From positions 372,001-436,000 of the forward strand of contig CAWHBK010000001.1 of the NCBI GenBank assembly GCA_963827605.1: 64,000 nt of DNA, read 5' to 3'. The DNA comes from DSYU01 sp963827605 (GTDB lineage: Bacteria; Chloroflexota; Anaerolineae; Anaerolineales; Anaerolineaceae). The stretch's first letter is position 1, and every line of letters begins with the position of its first letter. A program made the translations under genes and the position numbers. The notes below the pieces were generated by a model. That model did not search any database, was not told where the DNA came from, and saw nothing but the letters and a program-made list of their open reading frames with translations. Positions 38,325 to 47,582 of the stretch are shown in pieces.

Positions 38325-39593
38325 ATGTATTATTTGCGCAAAGTACGCCGCGCCCTGCAAACACCCTGGCAGCGGACGCTGTATGTCATGTTTGTGGCGC
38401 AGCTCATGACCGCTATTGGGTTTTCCAGCATTTTTCCCTTTTTCCCCCTGTACGTCCACCAATTAGGGTCCAGCACCGGGATGAACCTCGATCTACTGGC
38501 CGGGCTGGTGTTCTCCTCGCAGGCCTTTACGATGATGCTCACCTCGCCCATTTGGGGTGCCCTGGCAGACCGTTACGGGCGCAAGCTGATGGTCGAGCGG
38601 GCCATGTTCGGCGGTTCGGTCATCCTGCTGATGATGGCCTTCGTGCGCTCGGCCGAGGAACTGGTTATCCTACGCGCCATCCAGGGGTTGATTACCGGCA
38701 CGGTGGCTGCCGCGAACGCACTGGTGGCCTCGGTGACGCCCCGCGAACAGGCCGGCTACGGCATGGGCCTGCTGCAGGTTGGCCAGGGCGCAGGGGTCGC
38801 GCTTGGCCCGATCATCGGCGGGGCAGTAGCCGACCGGTTTGGTTACGCGGCTGCTTTTTATGTGACTGCCCTACTGCTGGTGTTAGGTGGTCTGCTTGTG
38901 CTGGTTGGCGTACAGGAATCCTTCGAACGCCGCCCCATCACCACCCGGGTCAGGATGGGTGTATTTACCGCCTGGCGCGAAATTTTCTCCTTCCCAGGTG
39001 TGCCGGTTACCTACATTCTCCAGTTTCTCAGCCAGCTCGGAACCAACCTGCTCACCCCCATTCTACCGCTGTTTATCCCTACAGTATTGGGTGCTTCCCA
39101 GGATATCAACACCTTTACCGGCCTGGTGGTTGGGGTAACTGCCGGCTCCGCAACGCTCAGCAGTATCTACTTAGGCCGCCTGGGCGACCGGATTGGTCAT
39201 CGATCGATTCTGATCACCAGTCTGGCTATCGGCGGGTTGTTGTATATCCCCGAAGTCATCGCCCAGTCCGGCGTGCAGATTCTGGTTTTGCAGGCCCTGG
39301 TCGGCGTGGCGGCGGGCGGCATCGTGCCATCCATCAGTGCGTTGCAGGCGCGCTTTACCCGTCCGGGCCTGGAAGGCGCCGTCTTTGGGCTGGATAACTC
39401 GATTGGTTCCGGGGCGCGTTCGCTGGCTCCCATGATCGGCTCGGCTATCGCGGTCTGGTGGAGCCTGCGCACCGCCTTCCCAATCACCGGCGCGATCCTC
39501 ATCCTGGCTGCGATCATCAGCGCGCTCTTCCTACCAAAACGACCTGTCATTCCTTCCCGGGAAATGCCCGATCCCATTTCATCCTCCGGCTGA
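38325..39593 (+). CDS. MFS exporter, DHA1 type
   Basis: 422 residues with about 12 membrane helices. The loop 2-3 signature reads GALADRYGRKL, the helix 5 drug-exporter-like region reads LLQVGQGAGVALGPIIGG, and the second half repeats the loop as LGRLGDRIGHRS. These point to a DHA1-family proton-coupled drug or metabolite exporter (MdtG/YceL-like). The substrate is unknown. It is intact and precedes the Mn riboswitch, which has its own promoter. Confidence 0.88.
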   Translation: MYYLRKVRRALQTPWQRTLYVMFVAQLMTAIGFSSIFPFFPLYVHQLGSSTGMNLDLLAGLVFSSQAFTMMLTSPIWGALADRYGRKLMVERAMFGGSVILLMMAFVRSAEELVILRAIQGLITGTVAAANALVASVTPREQAGYGMGLLQVGQGAGVALGPIIGGAVADRFGYAAAFYVTALLLVLGGLLVLVGVQESFERRPITTRVRMGVFTAWREIFSFPGVPVTYILQFLSQLGTNLLTPILPLFIPTVLGASQDINTFTGLVVGVTAGSATLSSIYLGRLGDRIGHRSILITSLAIGGLLYIPEVIAQSGVQILVLQALVGVAAGGIVPSISALQARFTRPGLEGAVFGLDNSIGSGARSLAPMIGSAIAVWWSLRTAFPITGAILILAAIISALFLPKRPVIPSREMPDPISSSG

Positions 39594-39672
39594 TTACCCC
39601 CAACGGGCATAAAAGCAGCGCGCCAAACCTCATCAAAACAACGGATGATCATCTTAAACCGTCTGGCAGCAA

Positions 39673-39700
39673 TTGACGGGTATCTTTTCCCTGTTAGAAT
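39673..39700 (+). promoter_or_regulatory. Sigma-70 promoter of mntP
   Basis: TTGACG (39673-39678) and TAGAAT (39695-39700) are spaced by 16 bases, a few bases upstream of the riboswitch. Confidence 0.65.
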
Positions 39701-39706
39701 AAATTT

Positions 39707-39800
39707 TGGTTGGGGAGTAGCTGCCTGCCTGTGGGCGTGCCCATAAGCAGGATGGCCTGTCGACATACCGGAGCGATGCTCCCGGCAGCCAAAAAGATAG
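39707..39800 (+). promoter_or_regulatory. yybP-ykoY manganese riboswitch
   Basis: The core features of this class are present: TTGGGGAGTAGCTGCC at the 5' side, the conserved loop GTCGACATACCGGAGC (39759-39774) and ATGCTCCCGGCAGCC closing the helix. The class binds Mn(II) and turns on Mn exporters. The gene directly downstream is mntP. Confidence 0.93.
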
Positions 39801-39809
39801 ATCAGCGAG

Positions 39810-39842
39810 ACCACCATAACTGCGGTTGTGGTGGTTTTTTTT
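39810..39842 (+). terminator. Expression-platform terminator of the Mn riboswitch
   Basis: ACCACCATAAC (39810-39820) pairs with GTTGTGGTGGT (39825-39835) with one wobble, followed by eight T. Confidence 0.88.
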
Positions 39843-39860
39843 CTTAAACCAGGAAACCAC

Positions 39861-40418
39861 ATGGAACTCGTTACCTCAATTTTCATCGCAACCGGCCTGG
39901 CAATGGATGCCTTTGCCGTTTCACTCGGGATCGGGACCACCGGCCAGGCCCGCGACAGCCGCTCCAAATTCCGCCTCGCCTTTCACTTCGGCTTCTTCCA
40001 GGGTGCGATGACGCTGCTCGGCTGGCTGCTCGGCAGCACCATTGCCGGTTTCATCGGCAGTATCGACCACTGGGTGGCACTGGTTTTACTGGCATACGTT
40101 GGCGTAAATATGGTCCGTTCGGGACTGAACCCGGATGCGGATTGCTACCAGTCCAATCCTTCGAAGGGGAAAACTCTGATGATGCTGTGTGTGGCCACCA
40201 GCCTGGATGCGATGGCGGTTGGCCTGGGTATGGCCATGCTGCACACCCCGGTGTTGTTCCCCTCGCTCGTCATCGGCGTGGTGACGGCGGGGCTATCCAC
40301 CTTCGGCCTTTTCGCCGGGACACAGCTGGGGACTGCCTTCGGGAAACGGATGGAGATCCTGGGCGGCCTGATCCTGATCGGCATTGGGCTGCGCATTGTG
40401 TATACCCATATTCTATAA
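39861..40418 (+). CDS. mntP: Manganese efflux pump MntP
   Basis: 185 residues from ATG 39861. Six membrane helices with two repeated halves, each bearing the Asp motif (LAMDAFAVSLGIG near the start; TSLDAMAVGLGMA in the middle). The acidic residues carry Mn(II). The Mn riboswitch upstream confirms the assignment, so the gene should be expressed when cytoplasmic Mn is high. The ribosome site is weak (AGGAAACC). It is intact. Confidence 0.94.
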   Translation: MELVTSIFIATGLAMDAFAVSLGIGTTGQARDSRSKFRLAFHFGFFQGAMTLLGWLLGSTIAGFIGSIDHWVALVLLAYVGVNMVRSGLNPDADCYQSNPSKGKTLMMLCVATSLDAMAVGLGMAMLHTPVLFPSLVIGVVTAGLSTFGLFAGTQLGTAFGKRMEILGGLILIGIGLRIVYTHIL

Positions 40419-40478
40419 AATCCATTTGAAGAACTATAATGGTTGAAAGCCGATCGCGCAGCTATTAAGGGAGCAGCC

Positions 40479-41438
40479 ATGCCGCCTGTCAATCCTTCAA
40501 TCTCTGGAAAGTCTTTTCACCCGCTGGGGCTTGGCTGCTGGGTATTCGACCGGCGCTTGTGGGCGGCCGAAGGCGAAGAAGCGCTGCTGCAAACGATGCA
40601 AACCGCCCTGCAGTACGGCATCAACCATTTCGACACCGCCACCGGTTACGGCAGCGGCTCCTCCGAGAAAGTGATCGGCCAGTTTTTCGCCAACCCCCTC
40701 TTCGCCGGGCGGCGCGAGCAGGTTTTCCTGGCCAGTAAGGCCGATGTAGTCGCAACAGCACAGGCTATGCTGGATAACGTCCGCAGCAGCCTGGAGCGCC
40801 TGCAAACGAATGCAGTGGACCTGTACTACATCCACTGGCCGGACAGCCAGGTCGATATGCGCCCTGCGATGGAAGGCCTGGAGACGGCCCGCCAAAAAGG
40901 CTGGGTCCGCGCGGTGGGGGTAAGCAATTTTTCTGTCGCCGATATGGAGCAGGTGTCCCAGGTAGGGCATATCGACGCGCACCAGCTTGGCTACAACCTG
41001 TTCTGGCGCTTTCGAGAACGGGACGTTATCGCTGCTTGCCGTGAGCGCGGCATACCGGTTGTTACGTACAGCTCGCTGGCCCAGGGCATCCTGACCGGCA
41101 AATTTCCACGCCAGCTCGACCTGCCGCCTGGGGACCAGCGCAGGGGCATCATTTTCTTTCAGAAGAAAACCTGGCCGATTATTTACGCAGCCGTCGAGCA
41201 ATTAAAGGCACTGGCGGCAGAAGTAAGCCGCCCGCTCCCACACCTGGCCATCCGCTGGACATTGGCGCAGCCCGGCATCGTGTGCGCGCTGGCAGGGGCA
41301 CGCAGCCCTGAACAGGTGCGAGAAAACGCGGCCGCCATGCAGGGCGAAATCCCGGCAGGTGTGTTTGAGCGCATGACTGCCATTAGCGATGCGGTGATGG
41401 ACCAGCTGCCCGACACCGGCAATATGTACAGCTTCTAG
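40479..41438 (+). CDS. Aldo/keto reductase
   Basis: 319 residues from ATG 40479 (ribosome site AGGGAG); a TTG at 40443 is possible but less likely. The barrel has the catalytic tetrad: Asp52 and Tyr57 in FDTATGYGSGSSEK, Lys87 in LASKAD, and His119 in LYYIHWPD. The C-terminal NADPH region reads ALAGARSPEQVRENA. The subfamily resembles general AKR12/YajO-like reductases. Substrate unknown. It is intact and ends one base before the convergent polymerase gene. Confidence 0.9.
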   Translation: MPPVNPSISGKSFHPLGLGCWVFDRRLWAAEGEEALLQTMQTALQYGINHFDTATGYGSGSSEKVIGQFFANPLFAGRREQVFLASKADVVATAQAMLDNVRSSLERLQTNAVDLYYIHWPDSQVDMRPAMEGLETARQKGWVRAVGVSNFSVADMEQVSQVGHIDAHQLGYNLFWRFRERDVIAACRERGIPVVTYSSLAQGILTGKFPRQLDLPPGDQRRGIIFFQKKTWPIIYAAVEQLKALAAEVSRPLPHLAIRWTLAQPGIVCALAGARSPEQVRENAAAMQGEIPAGVFERMTAISDAVMDQLPDTGNMYSF

Positions 41439-43680
41439 TTACTGGGGGATTTCTCCCGTCCAGCCAAAGGGTTCCAAGACCTCCCGCGCGGCGCGGATGA
41501 GCAGCTCGCGGTAGCGGGGCACATCCACTGTGGCGGGGTTAGGCCGGGCAGGCAAATCCCAGGCATAAACACCCGGCTTACCCAGGGTGAACAGGAAGCG
41601 CACGCGCTGGCCGGGCTTGATCTCTTTACCGGCCTGCTTGAGCTGCCGGGCGGCGCGCGCGGCGGGCGAGGGCGAGCGGTAATCCTCCACCGCGCGGGTA
41701 ATGCGCTGCGATACCAGCAAATCTTCCAGTTTTACGCTCCGCCCACCTAGCCCGGAGGCAGCTCCGGCCGCTGCGTTGACAGAACGTAGATCGGCCAGGC
41801 GGCTGCGCAGCAGAGCGGCGGATTGCGGCAGGGCATCTTCCGGTTCGGGCGAGCGAGCCAGGCAGTCGATCAGCTCAGCCTGTACGCGGGCGATAAAGGC
41901 CGGGGTATCCCGGCGGCGGGCGGCAATACCGCGCGCCTTAATCTCGCCGTTTTGAAAGACGCCAAAGTAACGGTTGGCAACCGGCCGGTTGGCGTTCTGC
42001 CGGGACGCCAGAAACACCACCCAACGGTAGATGCCATCCAGAGCAATGGGCAGCCCACTGCGCGCCTGGATTTCGGCCAGTAGATCTTTTATATCCGCGG
42101 GCTGGAACCGGCTGCCATCCGCGCGCACCCACAGCGCGTCCACGTACAAATGCAAGACCGAAAATCCCCAATCCTCGGCAACCTCCTTCGCGCGCAGCAG
42201 CGCTTCGCGCCCAAAAGCGGTCACCGCCTGGTGCGCCTCGATGCGCCCAAAACGAGCATTCTTATAACCCAGGTAACCAAAGCAAGTTACCAGCAGCCAC
42301 TTGAGCGCCGATGCGCGGCTTTTATCCCGCGGGCGGCGCGCGTCCCAGAGCGGGCATGTTCGCCAGGCGCTGTTTGAGCGCTACGCGCTTTTTCAGCAGC
42401 GGGCGCAGGGCCTGTGGCACCAGTCCTTCCCGGCTGCGGTCGATGGCCAGCCGCAGTGCAGGCACATTCTCCGCCCCCGGCCCGGCTGCGCGCCCGATGG
42501 TCTCGGGCGAGATATTACAGTACACCATGATGGCAGGATACATGGAGACAAAATCGATCTCAGCCACACCACGGTGAACGCCCACGATGGGCTGGTAGAC
42601 CAGCCCGCCCTGGTCGGCAGTAAACAGATCCCAGGCAGGCTTGATCTCCTCAACCTGCTGCTTCTGGCACGGTACCAGGATGTTCAGGCGCAGCGCGGCC
42701 TGCATCTGGATGGATGAAATTCCGGTCCCCGGCGAAACGCGCGCCACGGTTTGCAGCGGCAGGCCGGTGACCCGCACCGTCTCAAGGATGCCGTCCAGCG
42801 CGTAATCCGACCACATCATGGCATTGTGACGGTCGACGTGCCAGCGGCCAAACAGGTGCACCTGCTCGCCGCGGTAAACGATCTGCCCGTAAGAGAAGTA
42901 CCAGCGCTCTTTGCGGTAAGTGATCGCGGCGTCCGCATCGCGGTTGAGCGGCAGAGGCAAACCGGCCTCCTCGGCCAGCGCCAGCAGGCGCGGCAGCAGC
43001 CAGGTGTCGCCCCAGGTCGTTAGCAGCAGGTCAGGATCATAATCGATCAGCAGGGCGCGCAGGTTCACCAGCAGCGGGCGGGCGGGGGCCATCGCCAGGG
43101 AAAAAGTCTCGCTTCCCACCTGCATGCGCAGCGCGCGCGGTACGGCATGGGCCGGGTCACATTCAGGCTCCAGGCTGAGCACGCGCAGCGGCGGGTCGCA
43201 TGGGTCCATATCCCAGGGCGAATCCAGCGCATCAATCGACTGGACAATATCGCCCGTCTGAGAGGTTGGGTCCAGCGTTACCCGGCAGCGACCTAATGGG
43301 GCTACGCGGTTCGCGGCGGCATAGCGTAGCGAGATTTGCAAGTCGGCGTTGGAAAAATCCAGCCCAGGGAATACGCGGCTGGATTGATTGTACAGCGTCC
43401 CTACATCCGAGGGGCGCTGCGCCTCGATTGCCAGCACGGGGATTTCCTTCCCGGCAAAAACATCCATGCGCCGGTCCGGCCAGCAGCGGGTAGGCGCGGC
43501 CTGTTTCCCCAGCCATGTCTCCAGCGCCTGCAGGAGTCCAACGGGGCCGGCGGCATAAAAGGTCACCGGGAAGCGCTGGCGCAGCCGCCGGCGCGTTCCA
43601 TCGTCATCGAGAAACCAAAGCACCAGGCCGCCCAGAGGATCCTCATACAGATCCAATAACCATCCTGTGTGCTCAACCAT
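41439..43680 (-). CDS. B-family DNA polymerase, one frameshift
   Basis: About 747 residues after dropping one G near 42345. The polymerase motifs are visible: motif A as EIDFVSMYPAIMVYCNIS, motif B as ALKWLLVTCFGYLGYKNARFG and motif C as HLYVDALWVRAD. In motif C the usual DTD reads YVD, so the first Asp is replaced while the second, catalytic one is kept. The exonuclease-like region (LRVLSLEPE; YDPDLLLTTWGDTWLLPRLL) seems to lack the proofreading acidic pair. It is shorter than Pol II and looks like a solitary accessory polymerase. A RecA-like gene lies upstream on the same strand. Confidence 0.85.
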
Positions 43681-43829
43681 AGGAAAGTTGACCGTTTTCA
43701 GTCATCAGTTTTCCGTTTTAAAGAAAGGAACAACCTTTAATAATTTCCTATCGATGTTCATCCGCGATTCCATAAACATTTGCTTATGTATTTGCTTTTT
43801 GCAGAGCGGATTTTTAGTCAGCAGCAGGG

Positions 43830-44396
43830 CTATCCGGGGAACAGCGCGGCTTGCTTTAGCGCCGGCAGTACCGGCTGCCGCGGCGGATACCATACCTGCC
43901 CGGCGGCATTCTGTACCATCGCCAGGAAGCCCAAGGCCTCCTGCGGCACCGCGGAACGCTGGCGAACCCACAGGACTACCGGTACGCGGCGAGCCAGCGC
44001 TTCTAAACGGCGGATGCAGCCTTGCAGCAAGCGGCGGCGCTCGGGCACGCGCACATCCTGGTCATAGAAGGTCGACAGGAAATCCAGCACCAGCACCGGG
44101 TATGGTAAAAAATCTCGCCCGGCCAGAAGTCCCTCGAACAAGGCCGACATCTGATAACAGGTAAATGCGCGCGATAACAGCACCCGCTGCATGGGGGCTG
44201 CAATATCGCTTGTGCGTCGGCGCAGCGCGCGCGCCAGGGAATACCCCTGGAAGGTATTGCCGCCATCCAGTACATATATGGGACCTTGCAACGCCAGGTG
44301 GGCCAGCATTGCGAACAATTCATTGGCCAGCGTATCGGGCAAAACCAGTAACAGAATCTGATCAGAAACCGGGGAAGGAAGCAGGTTTGTATTCAT
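43830..44396 (-). CDS. RecA/RadA-like protein lacking Walker A
   Basis: 188 residues from ATG 44396. The order of elements resembles a RecA/Rad51 core: IYVLDGGNTFQGYSLARAL (like the strand after the P-loop in RadA), LLSRAFTCYQMSALFEGLLA, the Walker-B-like strand YPVLVLDFLSTFYD, and VPVVLWVRQR. The N-terminus (QILLLVLPDTLANELFAML) has no GxxGxGKT motif, so ATP use is doubtful. It precedes the B-family polymerase by about 150 bases on the same strand, suggesting a shared DNA-repair role (inference). The family is my structural reading, not a firm match. Confidence 0.5.
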   Translation of the reverse strand: MNTNLLPSPVSDQILLLVLPDTLANELFAMLAHLALQGPIYVLDGGNTFQGYSLARALRRRTSDIAAPMQRVLLSRAFTCYQMSALFEGLLAGRDFLPYPVLVLDFLSTFYDQDVRVPERRRLLQGCIRRLEALARRVPVVLWVRQRSAVPQEALGFLAMVQNAAGQVWYPPRQPVLPALKQAALFPG

Positions 44397-44508
44397 ATTG
44401 CCAGGATACGCAGTTGCAGGGCCTTTTTGAATCACCCGTATGGGAGACGATCTCGGAAAGAAGCGCAAAAGGAGCGAGTACTCCCTGCGGGGGATTGGCG
44501 ATTTTCTA

Positions 44509-44537
44509 TTGACTCGCGCGCTGATCACGAATACTAT
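44509..44537 (+). promoter_or_regulatory. Sigma-70 promoter of the tlpA-like gene
   Basis: TTGACT (44509-44514) and TACTAT (44532-44537), spacer 17. Transcription would begin at about 44544, four bases before ATG 44548, so the mRNA may be leaderless. Confidence 0.65.
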
Positions 44538-44538
44538 T

Positions 44539-45105
44539 ATGATCGACATGAACTGGATTCTACGAAACTGGACGGCTTTTAGTATTCTGGTGCTGGTCTT
44601 TGGCGCAGGCTGGATGGTATTTTCCCCTCCCCAGCCCAACTCCACGACCGGTGGGCGCATACCAGCCCCGGGCGAGGGCTTCCTGGCGCCGGATTTCGCG
44701 CTGCAAGATGCGCAGGGGCAAACTATCCAGCTGAGCGAGCTGCGCGGCAGCCCGGTGCTGCTCAACCTGTGGGCCAGCTGGTGCCCGCCCTGCCAGGCAG
44801 AAATGCCCGCCATGCAAAAAACGTACGAAATCTACGCTGGGCAGGGCCTCACAATCCTGGCGGTGAATACCACCTACCAGGATGACAAAACCGCCGCGCT
44901 GGACTTTGTCGCGCAGCGCGGCCTGACCTTTCCGGTATTGTTTGACGTGGATGGCAGTGTTTCACAAGCCTACCGGGTCCACTCCATGCCCACCTCGTTC
45001 TTTATTGACCGGCAGGGCATGATCCGGCGGGTAGTTGTCGGCGGGCCAATGGCAGCGGGGCTGCTGCAAGCGGAAGTCGAGCAGTTGATGAAGGAGAAGC
45101 GCTAA
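44539..45105 (+). CDS. TlpA-like membrane-anchored thioredoxin
   Basis: 188 residues from ATG 44539, or 185 from ATG 44548, which fits the promoter better. One N-terminal signal anchor (WTAFSILVLVFGAGWMVF) is followed by an AhpC/TSA-Redoxin thioredoxin fold outside the membrane: APDFALQDAQGQTIQL, the active site WASWCPPCQAEMP and the cis-Pro loop MPTSFFIDRQG. Members reduce disulfides, for example in cytochrome c maturation. The stop is one base before the Lgt-like start, so the two form one unit. Confidence 0.9.
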   Translation: MIDMNWILRNWTAFSILVLVFGAGWMVFSPPQPNSTTGGRIPAPGEGFLAPDFALQDAQGQTIQLSELRGSPVLLNLWASWCPPCQAEMPAMQKTYEIYAGQGLTILAVNTTYQDDKTAALDFVAQRGLTFPVLFDVDGSVSQAYRVHSMPTSFFIDRQGMIRRVVVGGPMAAGLLQAEVEQLMKEKR

Positions 45106-45106
45106 C

Positions 45107-45886
45107 ATGCTGCCGGTTCTGCAAATTGGCCCGCTGGCCCTGCCCACCCCGGCGCTGCTTTTGCTGTTGGGCTTCTGGATCGCGCTGGATCTCACGGAAA
45201 AACAGGCGCATCTATTCGGCGCGGATGCGCGTCAAATCTATAACATGACCCTGGTAGCCATGCTGGCCGGGTTGGTCGGGGCTCGCCTGGTTTATGCGGC
45301 GCAGGCCCCGACCGTCTTTTTAGACAACCCATTGGACCTGATCGCCCCGCGCCCGCAGATGCTGGATAGCACTGGCGGAATGGTGGTTGGTCTGCTGGCA
45401 GCGCTTGGCTATGGCTGGCAGCGCAAGCTGCCCCTGTGGACCAGCCTGGATGCGGCGGCAACATTGTTTTCCGTCCTGGCAATCGCCCTGGGGCTGGCGC
45501 ATTTTGCATCCGGAGAAGCTTTTGGCGCACCGGCCCGCTTACCCTGGGCGGTTAATTTATGGGGCGAGTACCGCCACCCCACCCAGGTTTACGAAACCCT
45601 GGCCGCGCTGCTGATCGGGACGGCCATTTGGCCGCGCGCCATCTGGCCGGGCAGCCGCATTACGCGCCACACCCGTGCGCAGCCCGGCTTTCGTTTCTGG
45701 ATCTTCCTGGCGCTCAGCGCGGCGGCGCGGTTGGTGCTGGAGACTTTTCGCGGCGACAGCAGCCTGGTATGGAACGCATTTCGCCAGGCGCAGCTCATCG
45801 CCTGGCTGGTTCTGGCTGTCAGCCTGTGGCAGATTGGCCGGCGGTTGGAACGGCAGGCTGCGCCCGCCGAAGAAGGAGCGTCCTGA
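45107..45886 (+). CDS. Prolipoprotein diacylglyceryl transferase-like membrane protein
   Basis: 259 residues with about seven membrane helices. The Lgt signature region is recognisable: GLAHFASGEAFGAPARLPWAV followed by RHPTQVYETLAAL, and an Arg-containing helix (LVYAA, LVGARL). Canonical Lgt has RxGNFxNxE; here it reads HFASGE, so some catalytic positions differ. Lgt adds diacylglycerol to lipobox cysteines, consistent with the many lipoproteins in this window. It is sandwiched between tlpA and the SDR gene, each within 2 bases. A second, canonical Lgt elsewhere cannot be excluded. Confidence 0.78.
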   Translation: MLPVLQIGPLALPTPALLLLLGFWIALDLTEKQAHLFGADARQIYNMTLVAMLAGLVGARLVYAAQAPTVFLDNPLDLIAPRPQMLDSTGGMVVGLLAALGYGWQRKLPLWTSLDAAATLFSVLAIALGLAHFASGEAFGAPARLPWAVNLWGEYRHPTQVYETLAALLIGTAIWPRAIWPGSRITRHTRAQPGFRFWIFLALSAAARLVLETFRGDSSLVWNAFRQAQLIAWLVLAVSLWQIGRRLERQAAPAEEGAS

Positions 45887-45887
45887 G

Positions 45888-46668
45888 ATGACTCTGGCGG
45901 GGAAAACCATCCTGATTACCGGCGCGGCCCGGCGCATTGGCCGGCACCTGGCGCTAACTGTCGCTTCAGCCGGCGCGGATGTGGTGCTGCACCACTCCAA
46001 CTCTCCCAGCGAGGCTGACCAGACGGCCGCGGAGATCGAGGGCCTGGGCCGGCGGGTATGGGTGCTGCAAGCGGATTTTGCCCGGCCCGCTGAAGCCGAA
46101 GGCCTGGTGGCGCGGGCTGCCGCCTTGTCTCCGCTATACGCATTAGTCAACAACGCGGCCATCTTTGACCCGCTCACCCTGGCCCAAACTACCCTGGCAG
46201 ATTGGCAGCGAACGCTGGATATCAACCTGACCGCACCGTTCTTGCTCAGCCGTGACTTTGGCGCAGCGCTGCCGAAAGGAGACAACGCACATACAGTGGC
46301 ACACACAGTGGGTCGCATCGTCAATATCATCGACTGGCGCGCGCTGCGCCCGGGCGGAGACCATTTTTCGTATACCATCAGCAAGGCGGGCCTGGCAGCG
46401 ATGACGCGCTCACTGGCGATCAGCTCTGGCCCCCAATATCACGGTCAATGCGCTGGCACTCGGCGCGATCCTGCCGCCGAGCGATCTCGCAGCCGCAAAC
46501 CCTGGCGAACCAGACAGCCTGGAACGCTCGCCGCTGCTGCGCCAGGTACCGGCTGGGCGCTGGGCCGAGCTGGATGAAGTAGGCCAGGCGCTGCTGTTCC
46601 TGCTGGACGGTCCGGCTTATATCACCGGCGAGATTATCCACCTGGACGGTGGCAGGCATTTGGTGTAA
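45888..46668 (+). CDS. SDR reductase, pteridine-reductase (FolM)-like, one frameshift
   Basis: About 259 residues after dropping one base near 46422. The N-terminal NADPH motif TGAARRIGR, the stretch VVLHHSNSPSEAD and ALVNNAAIF resemble pteridine reductases and FolM; the catalytic Tyr and Lys are in HFSYTISKAG. The repaired C-terminus reads NITVNALALGAILPPSD to ITGEIIHLDGGRHL. Leading a folate cluster, it probably reduces a dihydropterin or dihydrofolate (inference). Its stop codon begins the palindrome array. Confidence 0.82.
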
Positions 46669-46718
46669 ACGCGTTTCCATGGAAACGGCGTTTCAGTGAA
46701 ACGTGTTTACCTGTAAAC
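46667..46718. repeat. Short palindrome array GTTTC...GAAAC (three units)
   Basis: Units GTTTCCATGGAAAC (46673-46686), GTTTCAGTGAAAC (46690-46702) and GTTTACCTGTAAAC (46705-46718) follow AAACGCGTTT, which starts in the SDR stop codon. It resembles the array at 27792-27830. Confidence 0.72.
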
Positions 46719-46737
46719 GTTATAAAAAGGGGCTTTT

Positions 46738-47094
46738 ATGGACCAGGTCATCATCAAAGATTTACTCGTGCGGGGTGTCATCGGCATCACCGAGCGGGAG
46801 CGCGAGCGCCCGCAAGACATTTTGATCAATGTCGTTCTGTTCACCGAAATTGCCCGGGCAGCCGAGACGGACAACATCGCTGACTGCGTCGATTACAGCA
46901 AGATTGCGAAAAAGCTTACCGCGCATGCCGAATCGGTGAAGCGGCAAACGGTGGAAGCCCTGGTTACCGATCTGGCCAGGTTGTGCCTGGAAGAGACCGG
47001 GGTGCAAGGGGTGCGCATCCGCGTGGAAAAGCCCGGGGCAGTCCGTTTCTCCCGGTCGGTGGGGGTGGAAATTGAACGCTTCCGCACATCCTGA
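46738..47094 (+). CDS. folB: Dihydroneopterin aldolase
   Basis: 118 residues, ribosome site AAGGGGC. Typical FolB: IIKDLLVRGVIGITERERE at the start, QDILINVVLF, CVDYSKIAKKL with the conserved Tyr, and VRIRVEKPGAVRFSRSVGVE at the end. The aldolase cleaves dihydroneopterin to 6-hydroxymethyldihydropterin and glycolaldehyde. folK overlaps its end by 23 bases. Confidence 0.94.
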   Translation: MDQVIIKDLLVRGVIGITERERERPQDILINVVLFTEIARAAETDNIADCVDYSKIAKKLTAHAESVKRQTVEALVTDLARLCLEETGVQGVRIRVEKPGAVRFSRSVGVEIERFRTS

Positions 47095-47572
47095 GGTGGA
47101 TCACGAGGCATACCTGTGCCTGGGCTCGAACATCCAGCCGGTCGAAAACCTGCGCAAAGCCATCGAACTGCTGGGCGAACGCACCCACCTGCTGGCGCTT
47201 TCCACCTGCTGGGAGAGCGCGGCGGTGGGCAGCAATGGGCCGAACTTTCTGAATATCGGCGCGCTGGTTCGCACGCCCCTGGACGCGGCAGAACTAAAAG
47301 AACAAATCCTGGCCGCGATCGAGAAAGAGCTGGGACGCGTGCGCAGCGCGGATAAGTACGCACCCCGCACCATGGATATCGACATCACCATTTTTGATGG
47401 GCAGGTGCTGGATCCAGAAATCTGGCGGCGCGTTTACCTGGTGCTGATCTTTGCGGAAATGCTCCCTGATCTGCGCAACCCGGATACCGGAGAAACGCTG
47501 GCGGAGATTGCACAGCATTTGCAGGCAGAGAGCATGGCCATCCCCCACCCGGAACTGGTGTTCGCCAGGTAA
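47072..47572 (+). CDS. folK: 2-amino-4-hydroxy-6-hydroxymethyldihydropteridine pyrophosphokinase
   Basis: 166 residues from TTG 47072, whose ribosome site GGTGGAA lies inside folB. HPPK motifs: AYLCLGSNIQPVENLRKAI, SNGPNFLNIGALV, and the Mg/ATP-binding APRTMDIDITIFDG. It transfers pyrophosphate from ATP to the FolB product. The last 30 residues are slightly unusual for the family but intact. FolP and FolC are not in view. Confidence 0.92.
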   Translation: MNASAHPEVDHEAYLCLGSNIQPVENLRKAIELLGERTHLLALSTCWESAAVGSNGPNFLNIGALVRTPLDAAELKEQILAAIEKELGRVRSADKYAPRTMDIDITIFDGQVLDPEIWRRVYLVLIFAEMLPDLRNPDTGETLAEIAQHLQAESMAIPHPELVFAR

Positions 47573-47582
47573 AAAACCACTC

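Noticed and set aside
46667..46718. Possible CRISPR fragment in the GTTTC repeats
   Set aside because: Units are 13-14 bases, palindromic, and separated by 2-3 bases, with no spacers and no cas genes.
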